Numbered from the stretch's first letter, positions 52,547-61,048 are shown. The stretch: DNA of 64,000 nt from Acidobacteriota bacterium (GCA_016213735.1 JACQZU010000014.1:248001-312000), one strand, 5' to 3'. Translations and numbers: made by a program. The notes: generated from the letters alone by a model not told the origin.

Positions 52547-53286
52547 CGGAGGCCGGGAGGGGGGTTCCCGATTCCAGGAACCCGGATGGTCGGCTCCTGG
52601 CGGTGAACCTCCTGCAAACCCGGCGCTTCGCCGAAATGTTCTCCGAGTCCATCGAGGGGGCGGCCCGGGCGGCCTCTCTCCCCTGGAGCGTGGTGGGGCC
52701 CGGGGAGATTCCCAGACCGGGGGAATGGGACCGCTTCACCCACCTGCTCCTCTCGGGGTCGGAGGCCTCCGCCCTCCTGCCGCAGCCCTGGGAGCAGGAA
52801 CTCCGCACCCTGGTGGCTGCCTGGGCCGCCTCGGGGAAGCCCGGTCTGGGCATCTGCTATGGACACCAGTTCCTCGCCAAGGTCCTCCTCGGACCCCAGT
52901 CCCTCCGGCGCTCCTCCACTCCGGAATTCGGTTTCGTGCGGACCCGGTTCGCCCCGCACCCCCTCTTCGAAGGGCTTGGGGATGCCTTCTTCTTCAACGC
53001 ACACATGGAAGAGGTCCACCGCCTGCCGGAGCATGGCAGGGTGCTCGCCGCCACCGACCGCTGTCCGATCCAGGCCGTGGCGTACGGCCCCGGTCCCCTG
53101 GTGGGGGTCCAGTTCCATCCGGAATTCGACCGGCTCCAGGGCGAGGAGATCCTCCGGAGCCTGGGCCGGAGTCCCCGTCCCACCCCGGCCCCGGAGGGCG
53201 GGGCCGGCCGGGTGGTGCTCGGGCGCTTTCTTCGCCTGCGCCCCGGCCCGGGGCGGGGCCAGCCCGAGCCACCCGGCGTCCGGTAG
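52543..53286 (+). CDS. Class I glutamine amidotransferase-like protein
   Basis: A 247-residue GATase1 with the nucleophile elbow GLGICYGHQFLA and the His-Glu dyad in GVQFHPEFDRL. It resembles stand-alone GMP-synthase-like amidotransferases (YfeJ, gamma-glutamyl hydrolase-like). GTG start overlapping the GNAT stop. The last 50 residues are Pro/Gly/Arg-rich. It ends 25 nt before the site B promoter region, so read-through from arsR into the oxidoreductase operon is possible. Confidence 0.8.
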   Translation: MTEAGRGVPDSRNPDGRLLAVNLLQTRRFAEMFSESIEGAARAASLPWSVVGPGEIPRPGEWDRFTHLLLSGSEASALLPQPWEQELRTLVAAWAASGKPGLGICYGHQFLAKVLLGPQSLRRSSTPEFGFVRTRFAPHPLFEGLGDAFFFNAHMEEVHRLPEHGRVLAATDRCPIQAVAYGPGPLVGVQFHPEFDRLQGEEILRSLGRSPRPTPAPEGGAGRVVLGRFLRLRPGPGRGQPEPPGVR

Positions 53287-53310
53287 GATCTCCCAGGCCC
53301 GGCCTGGAAA

Positions 53311-53370
53311 ACAAAATTCCAAAAATTTCGAAATTTTTGTTGCTTCTTATTTCGAAAATTTTAGATTGTT
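53311..53370 (+). promoter_or_regulatory. Promoter/operator of the oxidoreductase operon (site B)
   Basis: A 60-bp AT-rich module. It contains a perfect palindrome AAAAATTTCGAAATTTTT (53321-53338) and TTCGAAAATTTTAGATT (53351-53367), the motif shared with sites A and C. TTGCTT (53340-53345) and TAGATT (53362-53367) with a 16-bp spacer make a plausible promoter, placing the start about 20 nt before the ferredoxin start codon. Confidence 0.68.
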
Positions 53371-53388
53371 AGGGTCGGGGGTGGGGAC

Positions 53389-54198
53389 GTGGAAATGACG
53401 GGCGGCGGACGGGAGGAGGGATCGGCTGGAATTCCAGGGACGCCCCAGGGGGCGGCCTCCCGGAACGCCGTCCCGCCCCGGCCCGCCCGCCGACACTTCA
53501 CCCTTGCGGCGGGGGCCACCCTGGCCCTGGCCCTGGTGGCCCGGAGGAGGGTCGGGGGCCGCGCGGAGGGCGTCTCCCTGCCGCCGCGCAGGGGTCGCAA
53601 GGCCATGGCAATCGACCTGGATCGCTGCATGGGGTGCCAGGCCTGCGCCGTGGCCTGCAAGGCGGAACACGGGGTGCGTCTCGGGGGATTCCGTTCCTGG
53701 GTCTCGGAGGAAGAGAACGGCCGTTTTCCGGCCGTGACCCGGGACTTCCTGCCCCGGCTGTGCAACCACTGCGGGAACGCCCCCTGCCTGAAGGTCTGCC
53801 CCACGGGGGCCACCCTCCGCCGGGCCGACGGGATCGTGGTCGTGGATTCCGCGCGCTGCATCGGGTGCCGGCACTGCATGGCCGCCTGCCCCTACAACGC
53901 GCGCTACTTCAATTCGCAGCTGGACCCCGGGCCGGAACAGGCGCGCTTCACCGCCCGGACCCATGGCACGGTGGACAAGTGCGACTTCTGCGCCCGCCGG
54001 ACCGACGCCGGCCGGCAGCCCGCCTGCGTGGAGACCTGTCCGGCCGCGGCCCGGGTGTTCGGAGACGCGGACGACCCGGACTCCCCGGTCTCCCGCCTCC
54101 GGGCGACCGGCCGTGGGGCCGGACTGCTGGAGGAGCTGGGCACCCAGCCTTCGGTGTTCTACCTCGGGCGACGGGGGGCAGGCCCCCCCAGGACCTGA
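53389..54198 (+). CDS. Four-cluster ferredoxin subunit of a molybdopterin oxidoreductase complex
   Basis: A 269-residue iron-sulfur subunit (PsrB/DmsB/TtrB-like). Sixteen cysteines in four groups: CMGCQACAVAC, CNHCGNAPCLKVC, CIGCRHCMAAC, and CDFC followed by CVETC. All four groups would hold [4Fe-4S] clusters. The N-terminus contains ARRHFTLAAGATLALALVA, a degenerate Tat-like or anchor segment. GTG 53389 or ATG 53395 may start it. It carries electrons between NrfD and the catalytic subunit. Confidence 0.92.
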   Translation: MEMTGGGREEGSAGIPGTPQGAASRNAVPPRPARRHFTLAAGATLALALVARRRVGGRAEGVSLPPRRGRKAMAIDLDRCMGCQACAVACKAEHGVRLGGFRSWVSEEENGRFPAVTRDFLPRLCNHCGNAPCLKVCPTGATLRRADGIVVVDSARCIGCRHCMAACPYNARYFNSQLDPGPEQARFTARTHGTVDKCDFCARRTDAGRQPACVETCPAAARVFGDADDPDSPVSRLRATGRGAGLLEELGTQPSVFYLGRRGAGPPRT

Positions 54199-54203
54199 GC
54201 CCC

Positions 54204-55745
54204 GTGGAAAGCGAGGCTTCCGTGGACCGCACGATCGAATCCTCCATTCTCCGGCCCCTCCGCGAGCCCGGCGGGACCCGGCCCTGGAGGGGACGGATCC
54301 TGGCCCTTGGCACGGCGATTTGGATGTGGTCCTGCGCCCGGATCCTCTCGGAAGGGCACGGGCTCCTGGGGACCGGCAGCTACGGGGTGTCCTGGGGCCT
54401 CACCGTGGCCAACACGATCCACCTCATCGGGATCAGCCACGTGGGCATCGCGGTGTCCGCCGTGGTGCGGGTCCTGGGGCTCGAGCGCTTCCGGAACGCC
54501 GCGCGGATCGCGGAGCTGCTGACCCTGGTCTCCCTCCTCCTGGCGGTGGCGAACATCACCCTGGACGTGGGTCGTCCGGACCGCTTCCTGGTGAACACCC
54601 TGGTCCACGGACGCTGGCACGCTCCCATGGTCTGGTCCGCCACGGTGATCTCCCTCTACCTGGTTTCCAGCGGGGTCTACCTGTACCTGTCCATGCGCCG
54701 GGACCTCTGGGTCCTCTCGAGGACCGAGCTGCCCTTCCGGGCCCTCTACGCCGCCCTTTCCCTGGGCTACAGGGACACCGAGGAATCCCGGAACCGCCAC
54801 GACCAGGCCCTGTCCTGGCTGGCCCTGGCCCTCATTCCCGTGATGGTTTCGGTTCATTCGGTCTACGGGCTCTTCTTCGGACTGCTGAGCGCCCGGCCGG
54901 GGTGGCACAACCCCCTCCAGGCCCCTTACTTCGTTCTGGGGGCCGTGGTGTCGGGCTTTTCGGCCCTCGTCGTCCTTCTGGCCCTGCTGCGGCGGGAATT
55001 CGCCTGGCGGGAGCTCCTGGAGGAGCGCCTGTTCCGGGTGTTCGCGGTCTTCCTGGCCTTCGTGATCTTCCTCTACCTCTACTTCACCGGAAGCGAGCAC
55101 CTCACCGCCCAGTACGCCGGGCCACCGGCGGAACGCGCCCTGTCCGGGCTGGTCCTGGGCGGGTCCTACGCCTGGGCCTTCTGGGGGACGATGACCGCGG
55201 GACTGCTCGCCCTGATTTGGCTGCTCCGCCTGGCCCGGCGCCCGGGGCCCGTGAAGGTCGGGGCCATCGCGGCGGCCGCGGCCCTGGTGAACGGGGCCAT
55301 GTTCGCCAAGCGGGTCCTGCTGCTCCTTCCACCCCAGCAGCATCCAGCGCTCCCGACCCCCCTCCCGCCCGGCCTCTATGTCCCCACCGCGGTGGAACTG
55401 GCGGCCACCTTCGGTACCTACCTTGCCGGGGCCCTGGCCTTCCTCGGGATTCTTCGTTTCCTCCCGGCCATCGAGCTGCCCCTCGCGGAACCGGAGGACG
55501 CCCTCGCCTGGACGGGGACGAGGGACCCCTGGCGTCGCGCGGTGGTTCCGCTCACCATCGCCGCGGGCCTGGTGCTGGTGGTCTGGGGCGTGCGGGGCCG
55601 GGAGGCGGATTTTGCGCCGCTGAAATGGATCTCCGGGCTGCTCCTCCTCGCCCTGGTGCCCCTGGAATGGTGCCTCCTGGGGGGGCAGGGAAAGCCCGGG
55701 GCTGTTCCCGACAGTTCTTTCGTCCGCCAGGAGGCCGAAGGATGA
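54204..55745 (+). CDS. NrfD-family quinone-interacting membrane subunit
   Basis: About 513 residues, larger than PsrC-type NrfD (about 320) and closer to the HybB/ActC/DsrP-like group. Roughly nine to ten helices. The second to fourth helices carry GVSWGLTVANTIHLIGISHVGIAVSAVVR and LTLDVGRPDRFLVNTLVHGRW-type segments seen in the family, and a conserved Asp/Arg pair (DVGRPDR). GTG 54204 is the likely start (5 nt after the ferredoxin stop), with GTG 54222 possible. It couples quinol oxidation or reduction to the periplasmic enzyme. Stop overlaps the next ATG (ATGA). Confidence 0.88.
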   Translation: MESEASVDRTIESSILRPLREPGGTRPWRGRILALGTAIWMWSCARILSEGHGLLGTGSYGVSWGLTVANTIHLIGISHVGIAVSAVVRVLGLERFRNAARIAELLTLVSLLLAVANITLDVGRPDRFLVNTLVHGRWHAPMVWSATVISLYLVSSGVYLYLSMRRDLWVLSRTELPFRALYAALSLGYRDTEESRNRHDQALSWLALALIPVMVSVHSVYGLFFGLLSARPGWHNPLQAPYFVLGAVVSGFSALVVLLALLRREFAWRELLEERLFRVFAVFLAFVIFLYLYFTGSEHLTAQYAGPPAERALSGLVLGGSYAWAFWGTMTAGLLALIWLLRLARRPGPVKVGAIAAAAALVNGAMFAKRVLLLLPPQQHPALPTPLPPGLYVPTAVELAATFGTYLAGALAFLGILRFLPAIELPLAEPEDALAWTGTRDPWRRAVVPLTIAAGLVLVVWGVRGREADFAPLKWISGLLLLALVPLEWCLLGGQGKPGAVPDSSFVRQEAEG

Positions 55746-58081
55746 CTCCATCCAACCGCAGGGAATTCTTCGCCCGGAGCGCCGCCGCCGCCGGGAGCCT
55801 CCTCGGGGGGGCCGCGCTTCTCCTGCCGGACAGCTTCCGGAAGGGTCCGGCCGGTCCGGACGAAGCGGTCCCCGCCCCGGGCCGGCCCCGCACGACGGTG
55901 CCCTCCGCCTGCTGGCAGTGCGTCACCCGCTGCCCGATCCTGGGCACGGTGGAGGGGGAACGCCTCGTGAAGATCGACGGCAACCCCGCCTCCCAGGCCA
56001 CCCGGGGCCGGATCTGCGCCAAGGGCCAAGCCGGGATCAACCAGGTGGAGGATCCCGATCGTGTGCTCCACCCCCTCCTGCGCACCGGTGCCCGGGGGGA
56101 AGGTCGCTGGAAGCGCATCACCTGGGACGAGGCCCTGGACCTCCTGGTGGAGGGGGGGGAGGTGGCCGGCCGGAAGGTGCGGGGCCTGCGTTCGCTCCGC
56201 GACTCGGGCGTGCCGGAGAAGTTCCTCTTCCACTATGGCCGCTGCGTGGGGAGCGACTGGACGATCCTGATGGACCACTTCCTGCCTGCCTACGGCACGG
56301 GATCGGTGGGGGACCACGACGCCATCTGCATGGCCGCGGGAAGCGTGGCCGGCGCGCTCACCGGGGGCGGGTCACCCTTCATGGATCTCTCGAAAGCCGC
56401 CATGGTGCTGAATTTCGGAAGCAGCCCCCTGGAGGCCACCACCGACCACATCCCCACCGCCCAGCGATTCGTCGAGGCCCTCGCCCGGGGGGTCCGCGTG
56501 GTGAGCTTCGATCCCAGGCTCTCCAACACCGCGGCGAAATCCACGGAGTGGGTGCCCCTCAAGCCCGCCACCGACCTCGCCGTGCTGTTGGCCATGAGCC
56601 ACGCGATCCTGGAGGCCGGATTGGAAGACGGGGCCTTCATCTCGGGCCACACCAACGCCACGGTCCCGGAGCTCCGCGCCCACCTGGCGCCCTTCACCCC
56701 CGCCTGGGCGGAAAACCTCAGCGGCGTTCCCGAAGGGCGGATCCGCAGCCTGGCCCTGGATTACGCCCGGAGCAAGCCCGGCGTGTGCCTCAGCGCACGG
56801 GGCGCCTTCATGCACCACAACGGGGTGCAGACCCAGCGCGCCATCCACCTGCTGCAGGCGCTCACCGGCAACGTGGACCCCGCCGGGCGGCCGGCGCGCC
56901 GCCCGGCCTGGCGCTTCCCCTTCCCGACCCCCGCTCCCGCCACCCGGAAACTCCCCGTCTTCGAAGGGGAACCCGGGGCCTACTCCCACCCCTTCTCCGG
57001 GGTTTCGCACCAGATCCTCAGGAGGATCGCCAAGGGCCCCGACCGGCCCGAGATCTACATGCTGTACTGTCACAACCCTGTCTATTCGAACGGGGACTGC
57101 GACGCCAACGCCCGGGTGTTGGCCGACCCGGGCCTGGTGCCCTTTCTCGTCTCGGTGGACGTGGGCCTGGGGGAGTCCACCCTGCTCGCCGACCTGGTGC
57201 TTCCGGACGCCACCTACCTGGAGCGCTGGACCTGCGACGGCAAGGTCACGCCCGAGGGCCTGGCCGAGTACCAGCTCCGCCAGCCGATCGTGGCGCCCCG
57301 GGGACAGGCGCGGCACTTCCCCGACGTGGCCTGCGAGGTGGCCCGGCGACTGGGGGTGGACCTGGGCTTCTCCTCCGCCGAGGCCTTCATCCGGGCGGCC
57401 TGCGAAGCCACGCCCGAGGTCCGCGCCGCCGGCGGATTCGAAGCCATGAAAGCCCTGGGCGTGTGGGTGGATCCCCGTCCCCCCGAGCCCGGAAATCCGC
57501 GGGGACCCATGCAACTCCGCTCCGAGGCGCTCGAAAAGGCGGGCTTTTCCGCCCTTCCGGCCTGGATGCCGGTGCCGGAGCATGGCGCCATGACCGAGGA
57601 GGACCTGGTTCTGGTGACCTTCAAGGTCCCCGTCCAGACCCAGTCCCGCTCCCAGAACTGCAAGTGGCTCACCGAGCTCTACCACGAGAATCGCGCCTGG
57701 ATCCACCCCGAGGCCGCGGCCCGTCGGGGCCTGCGGGACGGTGAGGAGGTCCTCGTCCGCTCCGCCATCGGCCAGATCCGGATCCCCCTCAAGGTCACCG
57801 AGGGCATCCATCCCCGGGCCCTGGCCATTTCGCACCACTGCGGCCACTGGTCCCGGAGCGACTACGCCGCAGGCCAGCCGGCACCCCACGGCCGGCCGGA
57901 GGCCGACAGCCCCCTCCGGTGGTGGAGGGGGCACGGGGCCCACGTGAACCGGATCATTCCCACCCTGGGGGACCCCATCGCAGGGGCCATGCGTTGGAAC
58001 GACACCGTCGTCCAGGTGCGGAAGCTGCCGGACGGGGTCCGCGGGGAGTCCGACCTCCCGAAGATCGGCTCCAGCCGGTGA
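55742..58081 (+). CDS. Tat-exported molybdopterin oxidoreductase, catalytic subunit (Psr/Phs/Ttr/Arr-like)
   Basis: A 779-residue DMSO-reductase-family catalytic subunit. A twin-arginine signal (SNRREFFARSAAAAGSLLGGA) gives export. The [4Fe-4S] site is C57-x2-C60-x3-C64-x27-C92, and Cys196 in GDHDAICMAAG is the probable Mo ligand. The C-terminal cofactor-binding domain is complete (QSRSQNCKWLTELYHENRAWI to the end). The Cys spacing and the Cys ligand fit polysulfide/thiosulfate/tetrathionate and arsenate reductases. I cannot choose among them, and it could run in the oxidative direction. The linked ferredoxin and NrfD complete the quinone-linked complex. Confidence 0.9.
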   Translation: MTPSNRREFFARSAAAAGSLLGGAALLLPDSFRKGPAGPDEAVPAPGRPRTTVPSACWQCVTRCPILGTVEGERLVKIDGNPASQATRGRICAKGQAGINQVEDPDRVLHPLLRTGARGEGRWKRITWDEALDLLVEGGEVAGRKVRGLRSLRDSGVPEKFLFHYGRCVGSDWTILMDHFLPAYGTGSVGDHDAICMAAGSVAGALTGGGSPFMDLSKAAMVLNFGSSPLEATTDHIPTAQRFVEALARGVRVVSFDPRLSNTAAKSTEWVPLKPATDLAVLLAMSHAILEAGLEDGAFISGHTNATVPELRAHLAPFTPAWAENLSGVPEGRIRSLALDYARSKPGVCLSARGAFMHHNGVQTQRAIHLLQALTGNVDPAGRPARRPAWRFPFPTPAPATRKLPVFEGEPGAYSHPFSGVSHQILRRIAKGPDRPEIYMLYCHNPVYSNGDCDANARVLADPGLVPFLVSVDVGLGESTLLADLVLPDATYLERWTCDGKVTPEGLAEYQLRQPIVAPRGQARHFPDVACEVARRLGVDLGFSSAEAFIRAACEATPEVRAAGGFEAMKALGVWVDPRPPEPGNPRGPMQLRSEALEKAGFSALPAWMPVPEHGAMTEEDLVLVTFKVPVQTQSRSQNCKWLTELYHENRAWIHPEAAARRGLRDGEEVLVRSAIGQIRIPLKVTEGIHPRALAISHHCGHWSRSDYAAGQPAPHGRPEADSPLRWWRGHGAHVNRIIPTLGDPIAGAMRWNDTVVQVRKLPDGVRGESDLPKIGSSR

Positions 58082-59604
58082 AGCCCCTGGCCCTGGCGCC
58101 TGAAGGATCGCCCCTGGAGGGGGCTCCGGAACTTTCCCTGGATCCCGAGGATTGGACCTCCTTCCGGGAGCTGGTCCGGCGGGCGGCGGACGAAATGATG
58201 GACTACCTGGAAACGGTGCGCGAACGCCCCGCCTGGCAGCGGGTTCCCTCCCAGGTGCAGGCGCGCTTCGAGGCCCCCCCGCCGGTGGAGGGAATGGAGG
58301 CCGCCCGGGTCTACGAGGAATTCCGGGAGAGCATCCTGCCCTTTCCAGAAGGAAACATCCATCCCCGCTTCTGGGGGTGGGTGATCGGGACCGGCACGCC
58401 GGTAGGGGTGCTGGCCGAAATGCTGGCCGCCACCATGAACACCCCTGTCCCGGGTTTCGAGCAGTCGGCCTACTACGTCGAACGCCAGGTCATGGATTGG
58501 CTCCGACAACTGTTCCTCATGCCTCCGGAGGCCAGCGGAATCCTGGTGAGCGGCGGCTCCGCCGCCAACCTGATCGGGCTGGCAGTGGCCAGGAACCAGA
58601 AGGCCGGGATCGACGTGCGGACCGAAGGCCTGGCGGCGGCCGGGGTCGCTCCCATGAGGGTGTACGCTTCGGCGGAAACCCACTCCTCAGTGCAGAAGGC
58701 GGTGGAACTGCTGGGCCTGGGAAGCCGGTCCCTGGTCCTTCTGCCCGTGGGCGAGGACTTCCGCCTGGACCTGGGGGCCCTCCGGGAGGCGGTGAGGGAG
58801 GACCGGCGGCGAGGCTTCCGGCCCTTCTGCGTCGTGGGCAACGCGGGGACCACCAACACGGGGGCCGTGGACGACCTGGCCATCCTGGCGGACTTCTGCG
58901 CCGCGGAGGACCTGTGGTTCCACGTGGACGGGGCGTTCGGCGCCACCGCGGCCCTCTCCCCCCGCCTGCGGCCCCTGCTCCAGGGGATGGAGCGCGCGGA
59001 TTCCCTGGCCTTCGACCTGCACAAGTGGGCGGCGATGCCCTACGAAGTTGGAGGGGTGTTCGTCCGGGATGCGGGAGCCCACGCCCGGGCCTTCTCCCTC
59101 CACGCCGAATACCTGAATTCGCTGGAGGCTGGAGCCTCGGGCAACGGCACCCCCTTCGCGGACCTTGGCCTCCAGCTCTCCCGGGGTTTCCGGGCCCTGA
59201 AGGTCTGGATGTCCGTCAAGACCTTCGGCCTCGCCAGAATGGCCGCCATCCTGGAGCAGAACGTGGACCAGGCCCGCCACCTCGCGGCCCTGGTCCAGGA
59301 ACATCCCCGGCTCCAGCTCCTGGCGCCCGCCGGCCTCAACGTCGTGGCCTTCCGCTACGCCGCGCCGGGCCTCCGGGAGGCGGCCCTGGATGCCCTCAAC
59401 GCCCGACTGTTGCTGGACCTTCAGGAAAGCGGTTTCGCCGTGCCCTCCGGGACCACGCTCCGGGGACGCTTCGCCCTCCGGGTGGCGTCCGTGAACCATC
59501 GCAGCCGGCGGGAAGACTTCGCGGCCCTGGTGCGGGAGGTGGCGCGGCGGGGCGATGCCCTGGCCGCCGGACCCGAACCCGGCCGGGACAGGCCGGGGGG
59601 ATGA
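58078..59604 (+). CDS. PLP-dependent group II decarboxylase (AADC/glutamate-cysteine sulfinate type)
   Basis: A 508-residue fold-type I decarboxylase. PLP Lys is in AFDLHKWAAMPYEVGG, the PLP-contacting Asp/His in LWFHVDGAFGATAAL, and the N-terminal HPRFWGWVIGTGTPVGVLAEML opens the active site. It is translationally coupled to the molybdoenzyme by GTGA. It removes CO2 from an amino acid. Aromatic amino acids, glutamate or cysteine sulfinate are family possibilities. Such a decarboxylase in a respiratory operon is unusual. Confidence 0.87.
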   Translation: MKPLALAPEGSPLEGAPELSLDPEDWTSFRELVRRAADEMMDYLETVRERPAWQRVPSQVQARFEAPPPVEGMEAARVYEEFRESILPFPEGNIHPRFWGWVIGTGTPVGVLAEMLAATMNTPVPGFEQSAYYVERQVMDWLRQLFLMPPEASGILVSGGSAANLIGLAVARNQKAGIDVRTEGLAAAGVAPMRVYASAETHSSVQKAVELLGLGSRSLVLLPVGEDFRLDLGALREAVREDRRRGFRPFCVVGNAGTTNTGAVDDLAILADFCAAEDLWFHVDGAFGATAALSPRLRPLLQGMERADSLAFDLHKWAAMPYEVGGVFVRDAGAHARAFSLHAEYLNSLEAGASGNGTPFADLGLQLSRGFRALKVWMSVKTFGLARMAAILEQNVDQARHLAALVQEHPRLQLLAPAGLNVVAFRYAAPGLREAALDALNARLLLDLQESGFAVPSGTTLRGRFALRVASVNHRSRREDFAALVREVARRGDALAAGPEPGRDRPGG

Positions 59605-59617
59605 ATCCCCCCACCCT

Positions 59618-60328
59618 CTATTCCTCGATGGCGCCCCCGATGGCGCGGAGGTGCTGGCGGAAGGTGTACCCGGGCTCGACGGCCCGCCGTTCCAGGTAGG
59701 CCCCGAAGGCGAGCTGTTCGCGGAGGGAGTGCCCCTCGAGGACCCGCTGGGCCAGGCCGCGTTCCCGGAGCAGGATCTCCTGGGCGACCGGGAGGAGTTC
59801 CCCGAGGCTCTCCCGCGGGACGAAGAGCACCCCGTCCTCGTCGCAGACGGCGAAGTCCTCCCTCGTCACCGTGAAGGCCCCGAAGTGTGCGGCCCGCAAG
59901 GCGTCGGGGGGGCTGGGATCCGCCCGCAGGGGGCCCGTGGGGACGCTTCCGTAGCTGAAGACGGGGAATCTCATCCGCCGAAGCTCCGCGGTGTCCCTGT
60001 GGCAGCCCCAGACCAGGATGCCCGCCAGGCCCGCGGCCCTTGCCTCCAGGGCGCTGAGGTCTCCCACCGCCCCTTCGTCCGTGCGCCCGCCGTTGTCCAC
60101 CACCAGAAGGTCGCCGGGAAGGGCGGCCTCCATCGCCTCGAGGAAGATGTCCACGCTGCCGCTGTGGCGAACCGGCAGCACACGGCCCGCCAGAGGCAGC
60201 CCCCGGATCACGCCCCGGATTCCCAGGGGCGCCGCCCGGAGCGGAAGGCCCAGGCGGACGCAGGCATCCGCCAGGACTGCGGTGGGAATGAGGGCGGGCT
60301 CGGAGGTGGGCAGGGCGGGGCTGGGCAT
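59618..60328 (-). CDS. RraA-like / HMG-CHA aldolase family protein
   Basis: A 236-residue RraA-fold protein. Family features: LPLAGRVLPVRHSGSVDIFLEAMEAALPGDLLVVDNGGRTDEGAVGDLSALEARAAGLAGILVWGCHRDTAEL, where the DNGG and the following Arg/Asp bind divalent metal and substrate. Some members are RNase E regulators, while others are oxaloacetate decarboxylases or HMG aldolases. Start ATG 60328. Convergent with the decarboxylase gene. Confidence 0.82.
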   Translation of the reverse strand: MPSPALPTSEPALIPTAVLADACVRLGLPLRAAPLGIRGVIRGLPLAGRVLPVRHSGSVDIFLEAMEAALPGDLLVVDNGGRTDEGAVGDLSALEARAAGLAGILVWGCHRDTAELRRMRFPVFSYGSVPTGPLRADPSPPDALRAAHFGAFTVTREDFAVCDEDGVLFVPRESLGELLPVAQEILLRERGLAQRVLEGHSLREQLAFGAYLERRAVEPGYTFRQHLRAIGGAIEE

Positions 60329-60336
60329 GGAAGACC

Positions 60337-60744
60337 TCAGAATCGGAGGGCGCCGTGGAAAAAAAGGTCCACGAGGAGTTGGCTTGTGGGGGTGTGGATG
60401 GAGACCAGTCCTGGATGGACCTCGCCTCCCCTCCGGATGCGGATGCGGTAGGGGTCGGTCCAGACCTGCCGCCGCCTCTTCGGGTCGAGCCTCCAGGAGA
60501 TGCGGGTGAGGCCAGGGGCCTGGTCCACCTTCAACTGGTCGGGCGTCTCGCCCTCCACCTCGACCTCCCAGGAGGCCTCCTCCGGCGGGTAGGACAGGCT
60601 CAGCTTCACCCGAAGCTCCGGACCTTCCCGAACACAGTCGCTGAGGACCAGCGGGGCGCGGCGGGGCGTGTGGGTGGTCACCAGGGGCGTGCAGGCGGCG
60701 AGGAGCGCCGCGAGGAGGAAAAGCGGGACCAGGGAAGATCTCAA
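60337..60744 (-). CDS. Small lipoprotein
   Basis: A 135-residue lipoprotein: MRSSLVPLFLLAALLAAC gives a signal peptide with a good lipobox (LAAC). The rest is a beta-rich domain without recognised family. The RraA-like gene follows 8 nt downstream on the same strand. It shares the 60745-61048 gap with the divergent permease. Confidence 0.78.
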   Translation of the reverse strand: MRSSLVPLFLLAALLAACTPLVTTHTPRRAPLVLSDCVREGPELRVKLSLSYPPEEASWEVEVEGETPDQLKVDQAPGLTRISWRLDPKRRRQVWTDPYRIRIRRGGEVHPGLVSIHTPTSQLLVDLFFHGALRF

Positions 60745-60944
60745 GGGCTGTTCTCCTGGAGGATTCCGGGGGGCCGCCCCCGGGCCATTCTCCTCCAGGC
60801 TCCCCCGGGCCTTCCGGGGTCCCCCCGGGTGGCAGCCCTTCGGGTGGCGAACGGTACCGGTGGGAGCCCCGACGGGACGCGGCCGGGTCCCGCACCCCCG
60901 GACCCGGCGTCCCGGACCGGGAGGGAAAAGGGTCGGGTCGAAAA

Positions 60945-61003
60945 GAAAATTCCAAAATTTTCGAAATTTCGATGGAATTTTATTTCGAAAAATTTAGAAT
61001 TAA
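60945..61003 (+). promoter_or_regulatory. Promoter/operator of the permease gene (site C)
   Basis: An AT-rich module closely similar to site B: AAAATTCCAAAATTTTCGAAATTTCG first, then TTATTTCGAAAAATTTAGAATTAAAT. The core TTCGAAAAATTTAGAAT lies at 60984-61000, TAGAAT being a -10-like hexamer. The matching -35 is less clear. About 45 nt upstream of the permease start codon. The remaining gap back to the lipoprotein gene (60745-60940) is GC-rich without recognised features. Confidence 0.68.
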
Positions 61004-61048
61004 ATCTTGAGGGCCACGCCCCGATCCCTGGAAAGAAAGGAAGCGTCC

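Noticed and set aside
53963-55741. Upstream extension (about 590 codons) of the molybdopterin subunit frame
   Set aside because: This part runs through the ferredoxin and NrfD genes in another frame. The Tat signal and the ATGA overlap fix the real start at 55742.
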